From Bacillota bacterium (GTDB lineage Bacteria; Bacillota; Clostridia; Peptostreptococcales; Anaerovoracaceae), in NCBI GenBank assembly GCA_017522185.1, contig JAFWZZ010000032.1, positions 1 through 36,028 on the forward strand: a stretch of 36,028 bases of DNA, given 5' to 3'. The number at the start of each line of letters is the position of its first letter. Position 1 is the first letter of the stretch. The position numbers and the translations under genes are program-made. This document shows, in pieces, positions 7,757-16,264 of the stretch. The notes under the pieces were generated by a model. It saw only the letters and a list, made by a program, of their open reading frames with translations, did not search any database and was not told where the DNA came from.

Positions 7757-8626
7757 ATGAAATCCAAAGTATTTTTCTCAAGAGAAATTACACCGGAAAA
7801 GGTGGTTGAACTTTTTGAGATGACAGATAAGAAGTTAGAAGGCAACATCGCCATCAAAGTTCATTCTGGAGAAGAAGGAAATCAGAACTTCCTAAAGCCT
7901 GACTTCTGGAAACCTGTTGTAGCTCATGTGGGCGGTACTGTTGTAGAGTGTAACACCGCTTACGATGGAGAAAGAAACGAAACGGCGAAGCACCTGAATC
8001 TCTTCAAGAAACACGGCTGGAGCGTACACTTCAAGGTAGATCTGCTGGACGCAGAAGGTCCTGATCTGGAACTGGATATCCCGGAAGGAAAGCAGATTCA
8101 GAAGAACTTCGTGGGCAAGAATCTGGCGAACTACGATTCTATGCTGGTGCTGTCCCACTTCAAGGGACATCCGATGGGGGGCTATGGCGGCGCGCTGAAG
8201 CAGTTATCCATCGGTGTAGGATCTTCTTTCGGCAAAGCCTACATCCATGGTGCCGGTGAACCGGAAAAAATCTGGACAGCTGACCATGATTCTTTCTTAA
8301 GATCCATGGCCGATGCAGCAAAATCCGTAGTGGACTACTTTGATGGTAAAATCGTTTATGTTAATGTGATGAAGAACATGTCTGTTGACTGCGACTGCTG
8401 TGCAGTAGCGGAAGACCCTTGCATGAAGGACATCGGTATTCTGGTTTCTACAGACCCGATTGCCATCGACCAGGCCTGCATCGATCTGGTATATGCGCAA
8501 GTCGACGATCCGGGCAGAGACCACCTGCTTGAGCGAATCGAATCCAGAAACGGCGTGCTGACCATCGAGGCAGCAGCAGAGCTGGGTTACGGCAGCAGAG
8601 AATATGAATTAGTAGAAGTAAAATAG
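7757..8626 (+). CDS. DUF362 domain protein without ferredoxin domain
   Basis: The 289 residues match DUF362: an N-terminal KVHSGEEG segment, the central LSHFKGHPMGGYGGALKQLSIG, and DIGILVSTDPIAIDQACIDLVY near 225-247. Many relatives carry an added 2x4Fe-4S ferredoxin domain; this one does not, but it has a cysteine cluster (C212, C214, C215, C222) that could hold metal or a cluster. DUF362 proteins have no general assigned reaction. AAAGGAGG stands 8 bases before the ATG. As the last gene of the operon, ending just before a strong terminator, it probably works with the dehydratase and the reductase. Confidence 0.85.
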   Translation: MKSKVFFSREITPEKVVELFEMTDKKLEGNIAIKVHSGEEGNQNFLKPDFWKPVVAHVGGTVVECNTAYDGERNETAKHLNLFKKHGWSVHFKVDLLDAEGPDLELDIPEGKQIQKNFVGKNLANYDSMLVLSHFKGHPMGGYGGALKQLSIGVGSSFGKAYIHGAGEPEKIWTADHDSFLRSMADAAKSVVDYFDGKIVYVNVMKNMSVDCDCCAVAEDPCMKDIGILVSTDPIAIDQACIDLVYAQVDDPGRDHLLERIESRNGVLTIEAAAELGYGSREYELVEVK

Positions 8627-8640
8627 CAAAAAAACATAAA

Positions 8641-8673
8641 AAACAGAGGATTTTTTTGAAAATCCTCTGTTTT
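8641..8673 (+). terminator. Rho-independent terminator of the aconitase X operon
   Basis: A 14-base perfect stem (AAACAGAGGATTTT with its complement) encloses a 4-base loop and ends in TTTTG, 14 bases after the DUF362 stop. Its near-symmetrical A and T flanks allow it to act in both directions. Confidence 0.85.
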
Positions 8674-8765
8674 GTTGCAAATGCCACAATCTTCCTCGGG
8701 TAAACGTGTTAATATATGGTCAAGATAAAGATAAAACAAACACTCAAATTCGAGGAGGTATAAAT

Positions 8766-9071
8766 ATGTTAAACTTAAATGTAAATAAAGAGAACTTCAA
8801 ATCCGAAGTGTTAGAAAGTAATAAACCGGTACTGTTAGATTTCTTCGCAAGCTGGTGCGGACCATGCAAAATGTTGTCCCCTATCATCGACGAAATCGCA
8901 GAAGAAAGAGAAGATGTGAAAGTTGTAAAACTGGACATCGATGAACACCCTGAACTGGCAGCACAGTTCGGCGTGATGAGTGTACCTAGCTTATTCGTCA
9001 TCAAAGGTGGCGAAATCGCAAACAAAGCATTAGGCGTAAGACCAAAGCAGCAGATTTTAGGACTGCTGTAG
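8766..9071 (+). CDS. trxA: thioredoxin
   Basis: This is a 101-residue classical thioredoxin with the redox site W30-C31-G-P-C34, the buried Asp in LLDFFASW, and the cis-Pro in SVPSLFVI. It reduces protein disulfides and in amino-acid fermenters also feeds Stickland reductases. I chose the ATG at 8766 because GAGGAGG lies 7 bases upstream and the fold begins there; the in-frame ATG at 8706 has no ribosome site and would add 20 unrelated residues. Terminators stand on both sides, so it is transcribed alone, although it sits beside the catabolic operon. No thioredoxin reductase gene is present in the window. Confidence 0.95.
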   Translation: MLNLNVNKENFKSEVLESNKPVLLDFFASWCGPCKMLSPIIDEIAEEREDVKVVKLDIDEHPELAAQFGVMSVPSLFVIKGGEIANKALGVRPKQQILGLL

Positions 9072-9113
9072 ACTTATAGAAAACTAAAAATGATCGTCTC
9101 CTTAAATCAACAC

Positions 9114-9144
9114 AAAAAACAGAGCGGAAAGGCTCTGTTTTTTT
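9114..9144 (+). terminator. Rho-independent terminator of the thioredoxin gene
   Basis: ACAGAGC pairs with GCTCTGT around a GGAAAG loop, and a run of seven T follows. The A-run on the 5' side extends the pairing. Confidence 0.85.
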
Positions 9145-9195
9145 GCTTTTTGAAGACGCACATATTATAATGAAAGCGGGAAAAGGAGGTAATCT

Positions 9196-9690
9196 ATGGA
9201 TTCATATACAAAACTACGAAACATGACGGCCATCTACATCACGCGGGGAGAAGAAATGCTGATGCTCTACCGTGTTGGCTCCAGAGTCGTGGACCCTTCC
9301 TGGTGCGGGATCGGTGGTCATTTTGAGGAATCGGAATTAAACGATCCTTATGCCTGCGTGCTGCGGGAAATGGAGGAAGAGACGCCAATCCGCCGGGAAA
9401 TGCTGGAAAATCTACAGTTCAAGTATGTGACCCTCCGTCTGAAGAAGGGAGAAATCCGTCAGAATTACTATTACTTTGCATCGCTAAAAGACGATGTGGA
9501 AGTTTCGCTGGAATCCGACGAGGGGAAACTCCGCTGGGTGCCTCTTTCGAAAGTCATGGAGAAGGAAATGCCGCTTACCGCAAAGTTTATGCTGGAGCAT
9601 TACCTGAAAACGGGCCGGTATGATGACTGCCTGTACAGCGGTGTAACCTGTGAGGATAAAATGATTTTCACGGAGCTGAAAGAATTCTGA
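9196..9690 (+). CDS. Nudix hydrolase
   Basis: The protein has 164 residues. The Nudix helix is visible as GGHFEESELND followed by CVLREMEEET (about residues 37-59), with the key REMEEE metal ligands. The spacing between GG and RE is two residues longer than the commonest form (GGxxExGESxxxAAxRE), a variant I recognise from a clostridial subgroup. Nudix enzymes cleave a nucleoside diphosphate linked to another group; the substrate (for example an oxidised nucleotide) cannot be named. AAAGGAGG precedes the ATG. The gene is transcribed alone and converges on the pyrimidine operon with a shared terminator. Confidence 0.85.
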   Translation: MDSYTKLRNMTAIYITRGEEMLMLYRVGSRVVDPSWCGIGGHFEESELNDPYACVLREMEEETPIRREMLENLQFKYVTLRLKKGEIRQNYYYFASLKDDVEVSLESDEGKLRWVPLSKVMEKEMPLTAKFMLEHYLKTGRYDDCLYSGVTCEDKMIFTELKEF

Positions 9691-9703
9691 TATATGATGA
9701 AAC

Positions 9704-9745
9704 GAAAAAACCCGAAGGCTGTATGGCCTCCGGGTCTTTCATTTT
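9704..9745. terminator. bidirectional terminator between the Nudix gene and the pyrimidine operon
   Basis: ACCCG-A-AGGC pairs with GGCCT-C-CGGGT around a TGTAT loop, with one mismatch. T-rich sequence follows on the plus strand, and an A-run (T on the minus strand) precedes it, so it can end both converging transcripts. Confidence 0.75.
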
Positions 9746-9765
9746 TTGTTGTTGTATAAAAGTGT

Positions 9766-10188
9766 TTACTTGTTCTTGTGTTCTGCGTCGCAGTAAGCAC
9801 ATCTGTAAACTTTCTTTTCTCTGTCAACCAGCTTGAAAGTATGTACGATTTCCTGTTCTACAGAAGTGATGCATCTTGGGTTCTTGCACTTGATTACATT
9901 TTCTAATGTTTCAGGCAGTTCCAGGTGCTTCTTTTCTGCCAGCTTGCCATCCTTTACGATGTTCACTGTAATGTTGCTGTCGATGTAGCCCAGAATGTCC
10001 AGGTCTAATTCGATCAGCTGGTCAATCTTGATGATATCTTTCTTGCCGTACTTGGAGCTGGAAGCGTTCTTGATAATTGCAACGGTGTTATCAATCTTGT
10101 CCAGCTTCAGGTACTTGTAGATATCCATACTCTTACCAGCTTTGATATGGTCTAATACAATACCAGTCTTTACGCCATCAATATTCAT
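9766..10188 (-). CDS. pyrI: aspartate carbamoyltransferase regulatory chain
   Basis: The protein has 140 residues. The N-terminal allosteric domain begins GIVLDHIKAGKS, and the C-terminal zinc domain has the four expected ligands C101, C106, C130 and C133 (CKNPRC and CAYC). The chain binds CTP/ATP and links the PyrB trimers into a regulated holoenzyme, giving feedback control of the first committed step of pyrimidine synthesis. AGGAGG precedes the ATG. It is the last gene of the pyr operon and starts 13 bases after pyrB. It is slightly shorter than the roughly 150 residues of enterobacterial PyrI. Confidence 0.96.
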   Translation of the reverse strand: MNIDGVKTGIVLDHIKAGKSMDIYKYLKLDKIDNTVAIIKNASSSKYGKKDIIKIDQLIELDLDILGYIDSNITVNIVKDGKLAEKKHLELPETLENVIKCKNPRCITSVEQEIVHTFKLVDREKKVYRCAYCDAEHKNK

Positions 10189-10201
10189 AAAGTAATACCT
10201 C

Positions 10202-11131
10202 CTATGCTTCTTTCTTAATACCTAACAGTTTCAGAATCAGTGCCATTCTGATGTGCTTGCCGCACAGAGCCTGGAAGAAGTAGCATGCTCTTGGGTCATC
10301 GTCTACTTCTACGGAGATTTCGTTAACTCTTGGCAGTGGGTGCATGATTGTCAGGTCTTCCTTTGCTGTTTCTAACTTTGCTAAGTCTAAGATGTAGCTG
10401 TCCTTCAGTCTTACGTAATCTTCTTCGTTGAAGAATCTTTCTCTCTGGATTCTTGTCATGTACAGGATGTCCAGTTCAGACATTGCTTCTTCTAAGCTTT
10501 CAACTTCCTTCCATTCTGCACCGTGCTTGTCCATAGTTTCCTTCACATAGTCTGGAACCTGTAATTCCTGTGGAGAGATCAGAACGAACTTGATGTTTTC
10601 GTATCTCAGCATAGCTTCGATCAGGGAGTGAACAGTTCTACCGAACTTCAGATCACCACAAAGACCAACTGTCATGTTGTCCAGTCTGCCCTTCTTTCTC
10701 TTGATGGTTAACAGGTCAGTTAAAGTCTGTGTTGGGTGGAAGTGGCCACCGTCACCAGCGTTGATGATTGGAACTGTCGTTCTTCTTGCACCAACGATAG
10801 GCGCACCTTCTTTAGGGTGTCTCATTGCAATAATGTCGGCATAGCAGCAAACAGTCTGGATTGTGTCGCTTACGCTTTCACCTTTTGCTGCGGAGCTGGA
10901 TCCTGCTTCGGAGAAACCAAGAACGGTACCGCCCATTTCCAGCATAGCTGCTTCGAAAGACAGTCTTGTTCTTGTGCTTGGTTCGAAGAATAATGTAGCC
11001 AGTTTCTTGTGTCTGCAGATATCTTCATATGCAGCGTGGTCAGCTACGATGTCATTTGCCACATCGATGAGTTCATCGATTTCTTCTACCGTAAAATCGG
11101 TAATGTTGATTAAGTTTCTTACGTCACTCAT
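10202..11131 (-). CDS. pyrB: aspartate carbamoyltransferase catalytic chain
   Basis: This 309-residue enzyme joins carbamoyl phosphate and aspartate to N-carbamoyl-aspartate. It shows the carbamoyl phosphate loop FEPSTRTR (49-56), the HPTQT motif (132-136) and the late HPLPR motif. Its length is normal for the family. The ribosome site AAAGGAG lies inside the 3' end of pyrE, whose stop is only 3 bases before this start, so the two are coupled. The presence of pyrI directly downstream indicates the CTP-regulated holoenzyme type instead of the unregulated Bacillus trimer. Confidence 0.97.
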   Translation of the reverse strand: MSDVRNLINITDFTVEEIDELIDVANDIVADHAAYEDICRHKKLATLFFEPSTRTRLSFEAAMLEMGGTVLGFSEAGSSSAAKGESVSDTIQTVCCYADIIAMRHPKEGAPIVGARRTTVPIINAGDGGHFHPTQTLTDLLTIKRKKGRLDNMTVGLCGDLKFGRTVHSLIEAMLRYENIKFVLISPQELQVPDYVKETMDKHGAEWKEVESLEEAMSELDILYMTRIQRERFFNEEDYVRLKDSYILDLAKLETAKEDLTIMHPLPRVNEISVEVDDDPRACYFFQALCGKHIRMALILKLLGIKKEA

Positions 11132-11134
11132 TTT

Positions 11135-11773
11135 CTATTTGTCTCCTTTCATCCAACCTTCGTCAGAAGGGTTATTTCTGAACTTAATGATCTTGTCTTT
11201 GTCTTCTGCTTTGATGTAGCCGGTGTCAGCTGCTACTTCTACTAAAGCGTCTAAGTCACTTAAGCTTACGTTCTTTACATCATGTTCTGCAAATCGATCC
11301 AGACCCTTCTGCATACCATAAGTAAAGATAGACGCAATACCCAGGACTTCCGCACCTGCAGCTCTCAGTACTTCTACTGTGTCAACTGCAGATCCGCCGG
11401 TGGAGATTAAGTCTTCGATAACAACAACCTTCTGGCCAGGTAATAATCTGCCTTCAATCTGGTTAGTTCTGCCGTGATCCTTTGCGGAACCGCGAACATA
11501 ACCCATAGGAATATTCATTAAATGTCCAACGATCGCTGCATGTGCGATACCTGCAGTGCTGGTACCCATGACAACTTCGCATTCAGGATAGTGTTCTTTG
11601 ATGATTTCCACCAGACCTTCTTCTACCATGGTACGAACTTCCGGTGTAGTCAGAGTCAGTCTGTTGTCGCAGTAAATCGGGCTCTTGATACCGCTTGCCC
11701 ATGTAAAAGGTTCTTCAGGTCTTAAAAATACTGCTTCAATAGATAATAAGCCTTTTGCAATTCTCTGTTTCAT
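11135..11773 (-). CDS. pyrE: orotate phosphoribosyltransferase
   Basis: The 212-residue enzyme transfers ribose phosphate from PRPP to orotate, giving OMP. The PRPP-binding signature VVVIEDLISTGGSA is at 116-129, and the substrate lysine-arginine region GSAKDHGRTN is at about 95-104. AGGAGG lies a few bases before the ATG. It lies between pyrF (18 bases upstream) and pyrB in the operon. Confidence 0.97.
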   Translation of the reverse strand: MKQRIAKGLLSIEAVFLRPEEPFTWASGIKSPIYCDNRLTLTTPEVRTMVEEGLVEIIKEHYPECEVVMGTSTAGIAHAAIVGHLMNIPMGYVRGSAKDHGRTNQIEGRLLPGQKVVVIEDLISTGGSAVDTVEVLRAAGAEVLGIASIFTYGMQKGLDRFAEHDVKNVSLSDLDALVEVAADTGYIKAEDKDKIIKFRNNPSDEGWMKGDK

Positions 11774-11791
11774 GTCAAATCCTCCTATATA

Positions 11792-12490
11792 TTAACCGAT
11801 GAATTCCTTGCAGCATCTTTCGTAAGCTGCAACCGGATCTTCTGCTTTGGTGATTGGTCTGCCTACTACGATGTAGTCGGAGCCCAGTTCTTTCGCACCT
11901 TCCGGTGTCGTAACTCTTACCTGGTCGTCCTTTGCCGCATCAGCAAAACGTACGCCTGGTGTGATAGTCAGGAACTCTGGACTGCAATTTTCGTGAATCT
12001 TGCCTGCTTCCAGTGGAGAGCAGACAACGCCATCCAGTCCGGATTCCATCGCGTTCTGTGCATATTTGATAACAACCTTGTCTAAATCCTCGTTGATCAG
12101 CAGGTCTTCCTGCATTCTTTCCTGACTTGTGGAAGTCAGCTGTGTTACTGCGATTAACAGAGGTCTGGTGCCGTCTTCTCTGGTCAGACCGCGGACTGCA
12201 GCTTCCATCATAGCCTTTGTGCCGGCAGCGTGCACGTTGCACATGTCAACGTCCAGTCTGGACAGAGCAGCCATAGCCTTCTCTACTGTGTTTGGAATGT
12301 CGTGGAGTTTCAGGTCTAAGAAGATCTTGTGACCTCTTGCCTTGATTTCTCTTACGATGTCCAGACCTTCGCTGTAGAACAGCTCCATGCCGATCTTTAC
12401 GTAAGGCTTCTTGCCAGTAAACTTATCTAAAAATTCTAATGTTGCTTCCTTTGATGGAAAATCGCAAGCGATGATAACGTCTTTTCCCAT
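11792..12490 (-). CDS. pyrF: orotidine 5'-phosphate decarboxylase
   Basis: The 232-residue class I enzyme decarboxylates OMP to UMP, the last step of the pathway. The catalytic motif [11 protein letters not shown] (59-69) supplies D59, K61 and D64. The phosphate loop region near the C-terminus reads [14 protein letters not shown]. The start has GGAGG upstream. A 46-base gap separates it from pyrD, the longest inside the operon; I see no terminator in it. Confidence 0.97.
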   Translation of the reverse strand: MGKDVIIACDFPSKEATLEFLDKFTGKKPYVKIGMELFYSEGLDIVREIKARGHKIFLDLKLHDIPNTVEKAMAALSRLDVDMCNVHAAGTKAMMEAAVRGLTREDGTRPLLIAVTQLTSTSQERMQEDLLINEDLDKVVIKYAQNAMESGLDGVVCSPLEAGKIHENCSPEFLTITPGVRFADAAKDDQVRVTTPEGAKELGSDYIVVGRPITKAEDPVAAYERCCKEFIG

Positions 12491-12536
12491 GATTCTAATC
12501 CTCCGTAACGTTCTCTTCGTTAAACTTTGATTTTAA

Positions 12537-13448
12537 CTATTCAATGATTCCGATAATGTCGGATAACTTTTCAATGCCTAATTCTTCCATAACCTTTGGC
12601 AGGTCTTCGATGATTTCCTTACATACGTAAGGATTTACCAGGTTTGCGGCGCCAACCTGTACTGCTGTTGCGCCGGCCATCATCATTTCGATGACGTCGC
12701 GGGCAGAGCTTACGCCGCCCATGCCGATGACAGGAATGTTTACAGCCTTTGCTACCTGGTATACCATGCGGACTGCAACCGGGAAGATTGCAGGGCCGGA
12801 GAACCCGCCCATCTTGTTGGCGATAACAGGCTTTCTTCTTGCGATGTCGATACGCATACCCAGCATGGTGTTAATCAGAGACAGGCCGTCCGCACCTGCT
12901 TCTTCGCAGGCCTTTGCGATGGCAACGATGTCTGTAACGTTAGGGCTCAACTTAATATATACTGGCTTTGTTGTTACTGCCTTGACTGCACGGGTAACTT
13001 CTGCAGCAGATTCAGGCAGAACGCCGTATGCCATGCCTCCGTTATGTACATTTGGACAGCTTACATTGACTTCGATAATCCCAACCTGAGGCTGCTTGTC
13101 CATAGCCTTTGCGCATTCTACATATTCTTCGATGGAGAAGCCGCTCACATTGGCGATGACCGGCTTGGAGTAAATCTTCGCCATGTCCACCAGTTCCTTC
13201 TCACATACTGCCTCTACACCAGGGTTCTGCAGACCAACGGAGTTAATCAGGCCGCTGGTACATTCTGCGATTCTAGGCAGCGGATTGCCCAGACGGGCAT
13301 CTCTGGTGGTTCCTTTGAAAGAAATGGAACCTAAGATGTTGATATCGTAAATTTCTGCAAATTCCTTGCCGTATCCGAAGGTGCCGCTGGCAGGAATCAC
13401 AGGGTTATCCAGCGTAATGCCGCTTAAGTTTACTTTTAAATCTACCAT
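12537..13448 (-). CDS. pyrD: dihydroorotate dehydrogenase, class 1B catalytic subunit
   Basis: The 303-residue FMN subunit oxidises dihydroorotate to orotate. The catalytic cysteine of class 1 enzymes is present (C131 in NVSCPNVHNGG), and the FMN phosphate region GMGGVSSARDV lies near the C-terminus. Class 1B enzymes need the PyrK partner to pass electrons to NAD+, and pyrK overlaps this gene by 7 bases just upstream, which implies coupled synthesis of the heterotetramer. Confidence 0.97.
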   Translation of the reverse strand: MVDLKVNLSGITLDNPVIPASGTFGYGKEFAEIYDINILGSISFKGTTRDARLGNPLPRIAECTSGLINSVGLQNPGVEAVCEKELVDMAKIYSKPVIANVSGFSIEEYVECAKAMDKQPQVGIIEVNVSCPNVHNGGMAYGVLPESAAEVTRAVKAVTTKPVYIKLSPNVTDIVAIAKACEEAGADGLSLINTMLGMRIDIARRKPVIANKMGGFSGPAIFPVAVRMVYQVAKAVNIPVIGMGGVSSARDVIEMMMAGATAVQVGAANLVNPYVCKEIIEDLPKVMEELGIEKLSDIIGIIE

Positions 13449-14170
13449 ATGATTTCCTCCTTATATAATACAGGACCGTCTTTGCAGATTCTCTTGTATC
13501 CGTATTTTGTTTCGCATGTACATCCCATGCATGCGCCGAAGCCGCAGGCCATTCTCGCTTCGAAACTGAACTGACCGTCTGGTGCTACGTCCCAGATTGC
13601 CTTCAGCATCGGTTCCGGACCGCAGGTGTACACGTAATCATAATCTAAATCTTTCATGGCATCGGTTACAAAACCTTTGATGCCCATGCTGCCGTCAACC
13701 GTTGTTACGATCGGTTCGATACCCAGGAGCTTGAACTGGTGCAGCAGAATCACATCGTCAGCGCTGTTGAATCCCATGATAACCTGAGGAACAATGCCGC
13801 GGTTGATGAAATCTTTCGCCAGTCCGTACATTGGAGGCACGCCGATGCCGCCGCCAACCAGCAGTGGTTTTTCACCGCCCTTTTCCGGATCAAAGCCGTT
13901 GCCCAGAGGCAGCAGAACATCAAGTTCGTCGCCGACCTTCATTTCAGACAGGGCCTTTGTTCCCTGGCCTACAACCTTGAAGACGATAGTTACGTAGTCT
14001 TCGCCGTAGCTGTAGATGGAAATCGGTCTTCTCAGGTAGAAGCCGTCCACATGGATATTGATGAACTGTCCGGGTGCATTCACCTCGCTGCAGTCACCAC
14101 CCAGATTCATGGCAAAGATGCCATTCTGGATTTCCGTAATGCTGTCAATTTTAAGCGTTTGTCTTTTCAT
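13442..14170 (-). CDS. pyrK: dihydroorotate dehydrogenase electron transfer subunit
   Basis: This 242-residue FAD and 2Fe-2S protein carries electrons from PyrD to NAD+. The FAD motif RRPISIYS is at 48-55, the NAD-binding VGGGIGVPP at 105-113, and the cluster cysteines are C209, C214, C217 and C229. Its start codon lies inside the end of pyrC (20-base overlap) with GAGAGG just before it, and its end overlaps pyrD. The length is slightly under the usual 250-260. Confidence 0.96.
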   Translation of the reverse strand: MKRQTLKIDSITEIQNGIFAMNLGGDCSEVNAPGQFINIHVDGFYLRRPISIYSYGEDYVTIVFKVVGQGTKALSEMKVGDELDVLLPLGNGFDPEKGGEKPLLVGGGIGVPPMYGLAKDFINRGIVPQVIMGFNSADDVILLHQFKLLGIEPIVTTVDGSMGIKGFVTDAMKDLDYDYVYTCGPEPMLKAIWDVAPDGQFSFEARMACGFGACMGCTCETKYGYKRICKDGPVLYKEEIIW

Positions 14171-15428
14171 ATACTACCTCTCCGTTCACAATGGTCATAA
14201 CGACTTCACCTGTAACGTTCCAGCCATCCAGCGGTGTAGCCTTGCCCAGGCTGACAAAATCCGCAGAGTCGATGGTCCAGTCTGCTTCTAAATCCAGTAC
14301 GGTCAGGTCTGCCGGTTCGCCATCTGCGATGACGCCTCCGGGTAGTCCGAAACGCTTGCGCGGATTTACAGACATGATTTCAATGAGTTTTTCTAATGTA
14401 ATAATCCCTTTCTTCACCAGATATGTGTAGAGGATTGGGAATGCTGTTTCCAGACCAACAATACCGAAGGCACTCTTTTCCAGTCCTTTTGCCTTTTCTG
14501 CCTCGCTGTGCGGTGCGTGGTCTGTTGCAATCATATCGATGGTGCCGTCCACGATGCCTGCAATCAGTGCGTCTCTGTCTTCTGCGCTTCTGATTGGCGG
14601 ATTCATCTTGAAACGTCCTTCTTCCTGCAGTTCCTCGTCACAGAGAACCAGATAATGTGGACCTGTTTCGCAGGTTACGGAGATGCCTTTTGCCTTCGCA
14701 TCTCTGATGATGTCGACGGTTTCCTTGGTGGAGATGTGACATACGTGGTAGTCCACACCGGTCTTGGCAGCCAGTTCCACGTCACGTTTCACCTGTCCCC
14801 ACTCACTTTCAGAACAGATGCCTCTGTGTCCGTGTTCTTTGGCATATTTGCCGTCGTGAATGTAACCGCCGAAGAGCAGGCTTTCGTCTTCACAGTGTGC
14901 GACAATCATTTTGCCCAGACGCTTTGCTTCTAACATGGCTTCTTCCATGAGTTCGCCGGCCTGCACGCCTTTACCATCATCGGTGAAACCGCATACGTAA
15001 GGGGCCATTGCTTCCATGTCTGCCAGCTCACTCGCGCCGTTCTGTTTCATGGTGATGGTACCGTAAGGGATGGTACGGATGATGGCATCTTTTTCGATGA
15101 TGTCCAGCTGCTGCTGCAGCTTTTCCATGGTGGATGGCACAGGATTCAGGTTCGGCATGGTACATACGCAGGTGTAGCCGCCTTTTGCAGCTGCTGCGGT
15201 ACCGGTTGCAATGGTCTCTTTATAAGAAAAGCCAGGTTCGCGGAAATGCACATGCACATCCGTAAAACCCGGCACAATTACACGATCGGTGCAGTCGATT
15301 ACGTCTGCACTGTTCATATCTAAAGAGTCATTACCATTAACAAAAACACTACCGCCTGAAAGAACTAAATCACACTTTTCGAATCCGTTAGATGTAAAAA
15401 CTGTGGCGTTTTTCAGTAAAGTTGTCAT
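14151..15428 (-). CDS. pyrC: dihydroorotase
   Basis: The 425-residue class I enzyme cyclises carbamoyl-aspartate to dihydroorotate. The metal motif DVHVHFREPG is at 57-66. Later metal-site residues appear in HCED, HISTKE and ATDHAPHS. The length fits type I dihydroorotases of Firmicutes. AAAGGAG stands 9 bases before the ATG. It is the promoter-proximal gene of the pyr operon, with a leader of about 45 bases. Confidence 0.96.
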   Translation of the reverse strand: MTTLLKNATVFTSNGFEKCDLVLSGGSVFVNGNDSLDMNSADVIDCTDRVIVPGFTDVHVHFREPGFSYKETIATGTAAAAKGGYTCVCTMPNLNPVPSTMEKLQQQLDIIEKDAIIRTIPYGTITMKQNGASELADMEAMAPYVCGFTDDGKGVQAGELMEEAMLEAKRLGKMIVAHCEDESLLFGGYIHDGKYAKEHGHRGICSESEWGQVKRDVELAAKTGVDYHVCHISTKETVDIIRDAKAKGISVTCETGPHYLVLCDEELQEEGRFKMNPPIRSAEDRDALIAGIVDGTIDMIATDHAPHSEAEKAKGLEKSAFGIVGLETAFPILYTYLVKKGIITLEKLIEIMSVNPRKRFGLPGGVIADGEPADLTVLDLEADWTIDSADFVSLGKATPLDGWNVTGEVVMTIVNGEVVYEKTNA

Positions 15429-15481
15429 GTCTCTTGGCTCCTTTCTTAACTCGTATTTATATTTTTGCTCAAATCTTCAAC

Positions 15482-15510
15482 ATATTATCACAGCCTGAAG
15501 CCGGTGTCAA
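15482..15510 (-). promoter_or_regulatory. sigma-A promoter of the pyr operon
   Basis: On the minus strand a perfect TTGACA and TAATAT are 17 bases apart. The predicted start near 15475 leaves a leader of about 45 bases, too short for the PyrR anti-terminator/terminator switch found in Bacillus, and no such structure is seen. The promoter lies directly after the cvpA stop. Confidence 0.85.
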
Positions 15511-15515
15511 TAGGT

Positions 15516-16172
15516 TTATGAAAACAAATCTCTCAAAAGAATCAGAAGAAGATTGTCATCATAAAGTACCGAAGCAATCATGGACTGGTCCATGGCCGTC
15601 TTCAATGCCACCGATAAGGTTCCCGGAAGCAGTGTGAGTACCGGGACCAGCAGGGCAAAGAGAATAAACAACAGCAAAATCCCTCTGACCGCTCCGAAGA
15701 GAAATCCTAACACGCCGTCGAGAAAACCGATAACACCGTCATGATAGTCTTTGGATACAAGCAGAATCATCAGACCACCTGCGATTTTGACCAGTAGGAT
15801 AATCAGCAGAAATGCCAGCACGGTCAGGATAATGTCCGTGATGGAAGCACAGGAGCCGTAGATGAAATCGTTGTCTGCGTCCTGTATCCATTGACTGAAC
15901 AGATCCGGCATGGACTGGTAAGGTGCGCTGGCTTCTATGGTCGTCTGGACCTGATCCAATATATAGTTGTGAATGGCTTCATCCAGCGTGGTATGTTCGA
16001 TCAACCGCTCTTTTACCGTTGTGCACAGGAAAAATCCGGCAAGGATGCAAATAAACCATTGGGTAAAACTGAGACAGGTTTTTGCAAAGCCTTTTCGTGC
16101 ACCCCAGAGGATAGATAAGAGTAGTATGACCGCCGCCAGGATATCTAAAATCATACCGGGTTCGAGGCGCAT
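15516..16172 (-). CDS. CvpA family membrane protein
   Basis: The 218-residue protein has an N-terminal helix followed by ILWGARKGFAK, a second helix, then two more after residue 110 (ITDIILTVLAFLLIILLVKIAG) with GFLDGVLGFLFGAVRG between them. This is the CvpA (colicin V production) layout; its molecular role is unclear. An upstream in-frame ATG at 16187 exists, but AAGGAG lies between it and the ATG at 16172, so the latter is the likely start. The gene is divergent from the unknown gene at 16265. Confidence 0.82.
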   Translation of the reverse strand: MRLEPGMILDILAAVILLLSILWGARKGFAKTCLSFTQWFICILAGFFLCTTVKERLIEHTTLDEAIHNYILDQVQTTIEASAPYQSMPDLFSQWIQDADNDFIYGSCASITDIILTVLAFLLIILLVKIAGGLMILLVSKDYHDGVIGFLDGVLGFLFGAVRGILLLFILFALLVPVLTLLPGTLSVALKTAMDQSMIASVLYDDNLLLILLRDLFS

Positions 16173-16264
16173 AATTCTCCTTGTCATAAACGAATAGGTG
16201 TCATTTTTCTACATATATTATATTACTAAAAACAATACAAAAAATCAATAAAGGAGAACTACAT

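Noticed and set aside
8706-8765. longer thioredoxin beginning at the ATG at 8706
   Set aside because: It has no ribosome site, adds 20 residues absent from thioredoxins, and would place the true AGGAGG inside the coding region.
15429-15481. PyrR-controlled attenuator before pyrC
   Set aside because: The leader is only about 45 bases and contains no terminator/anti-terminator pair or PyrR-binding loop.
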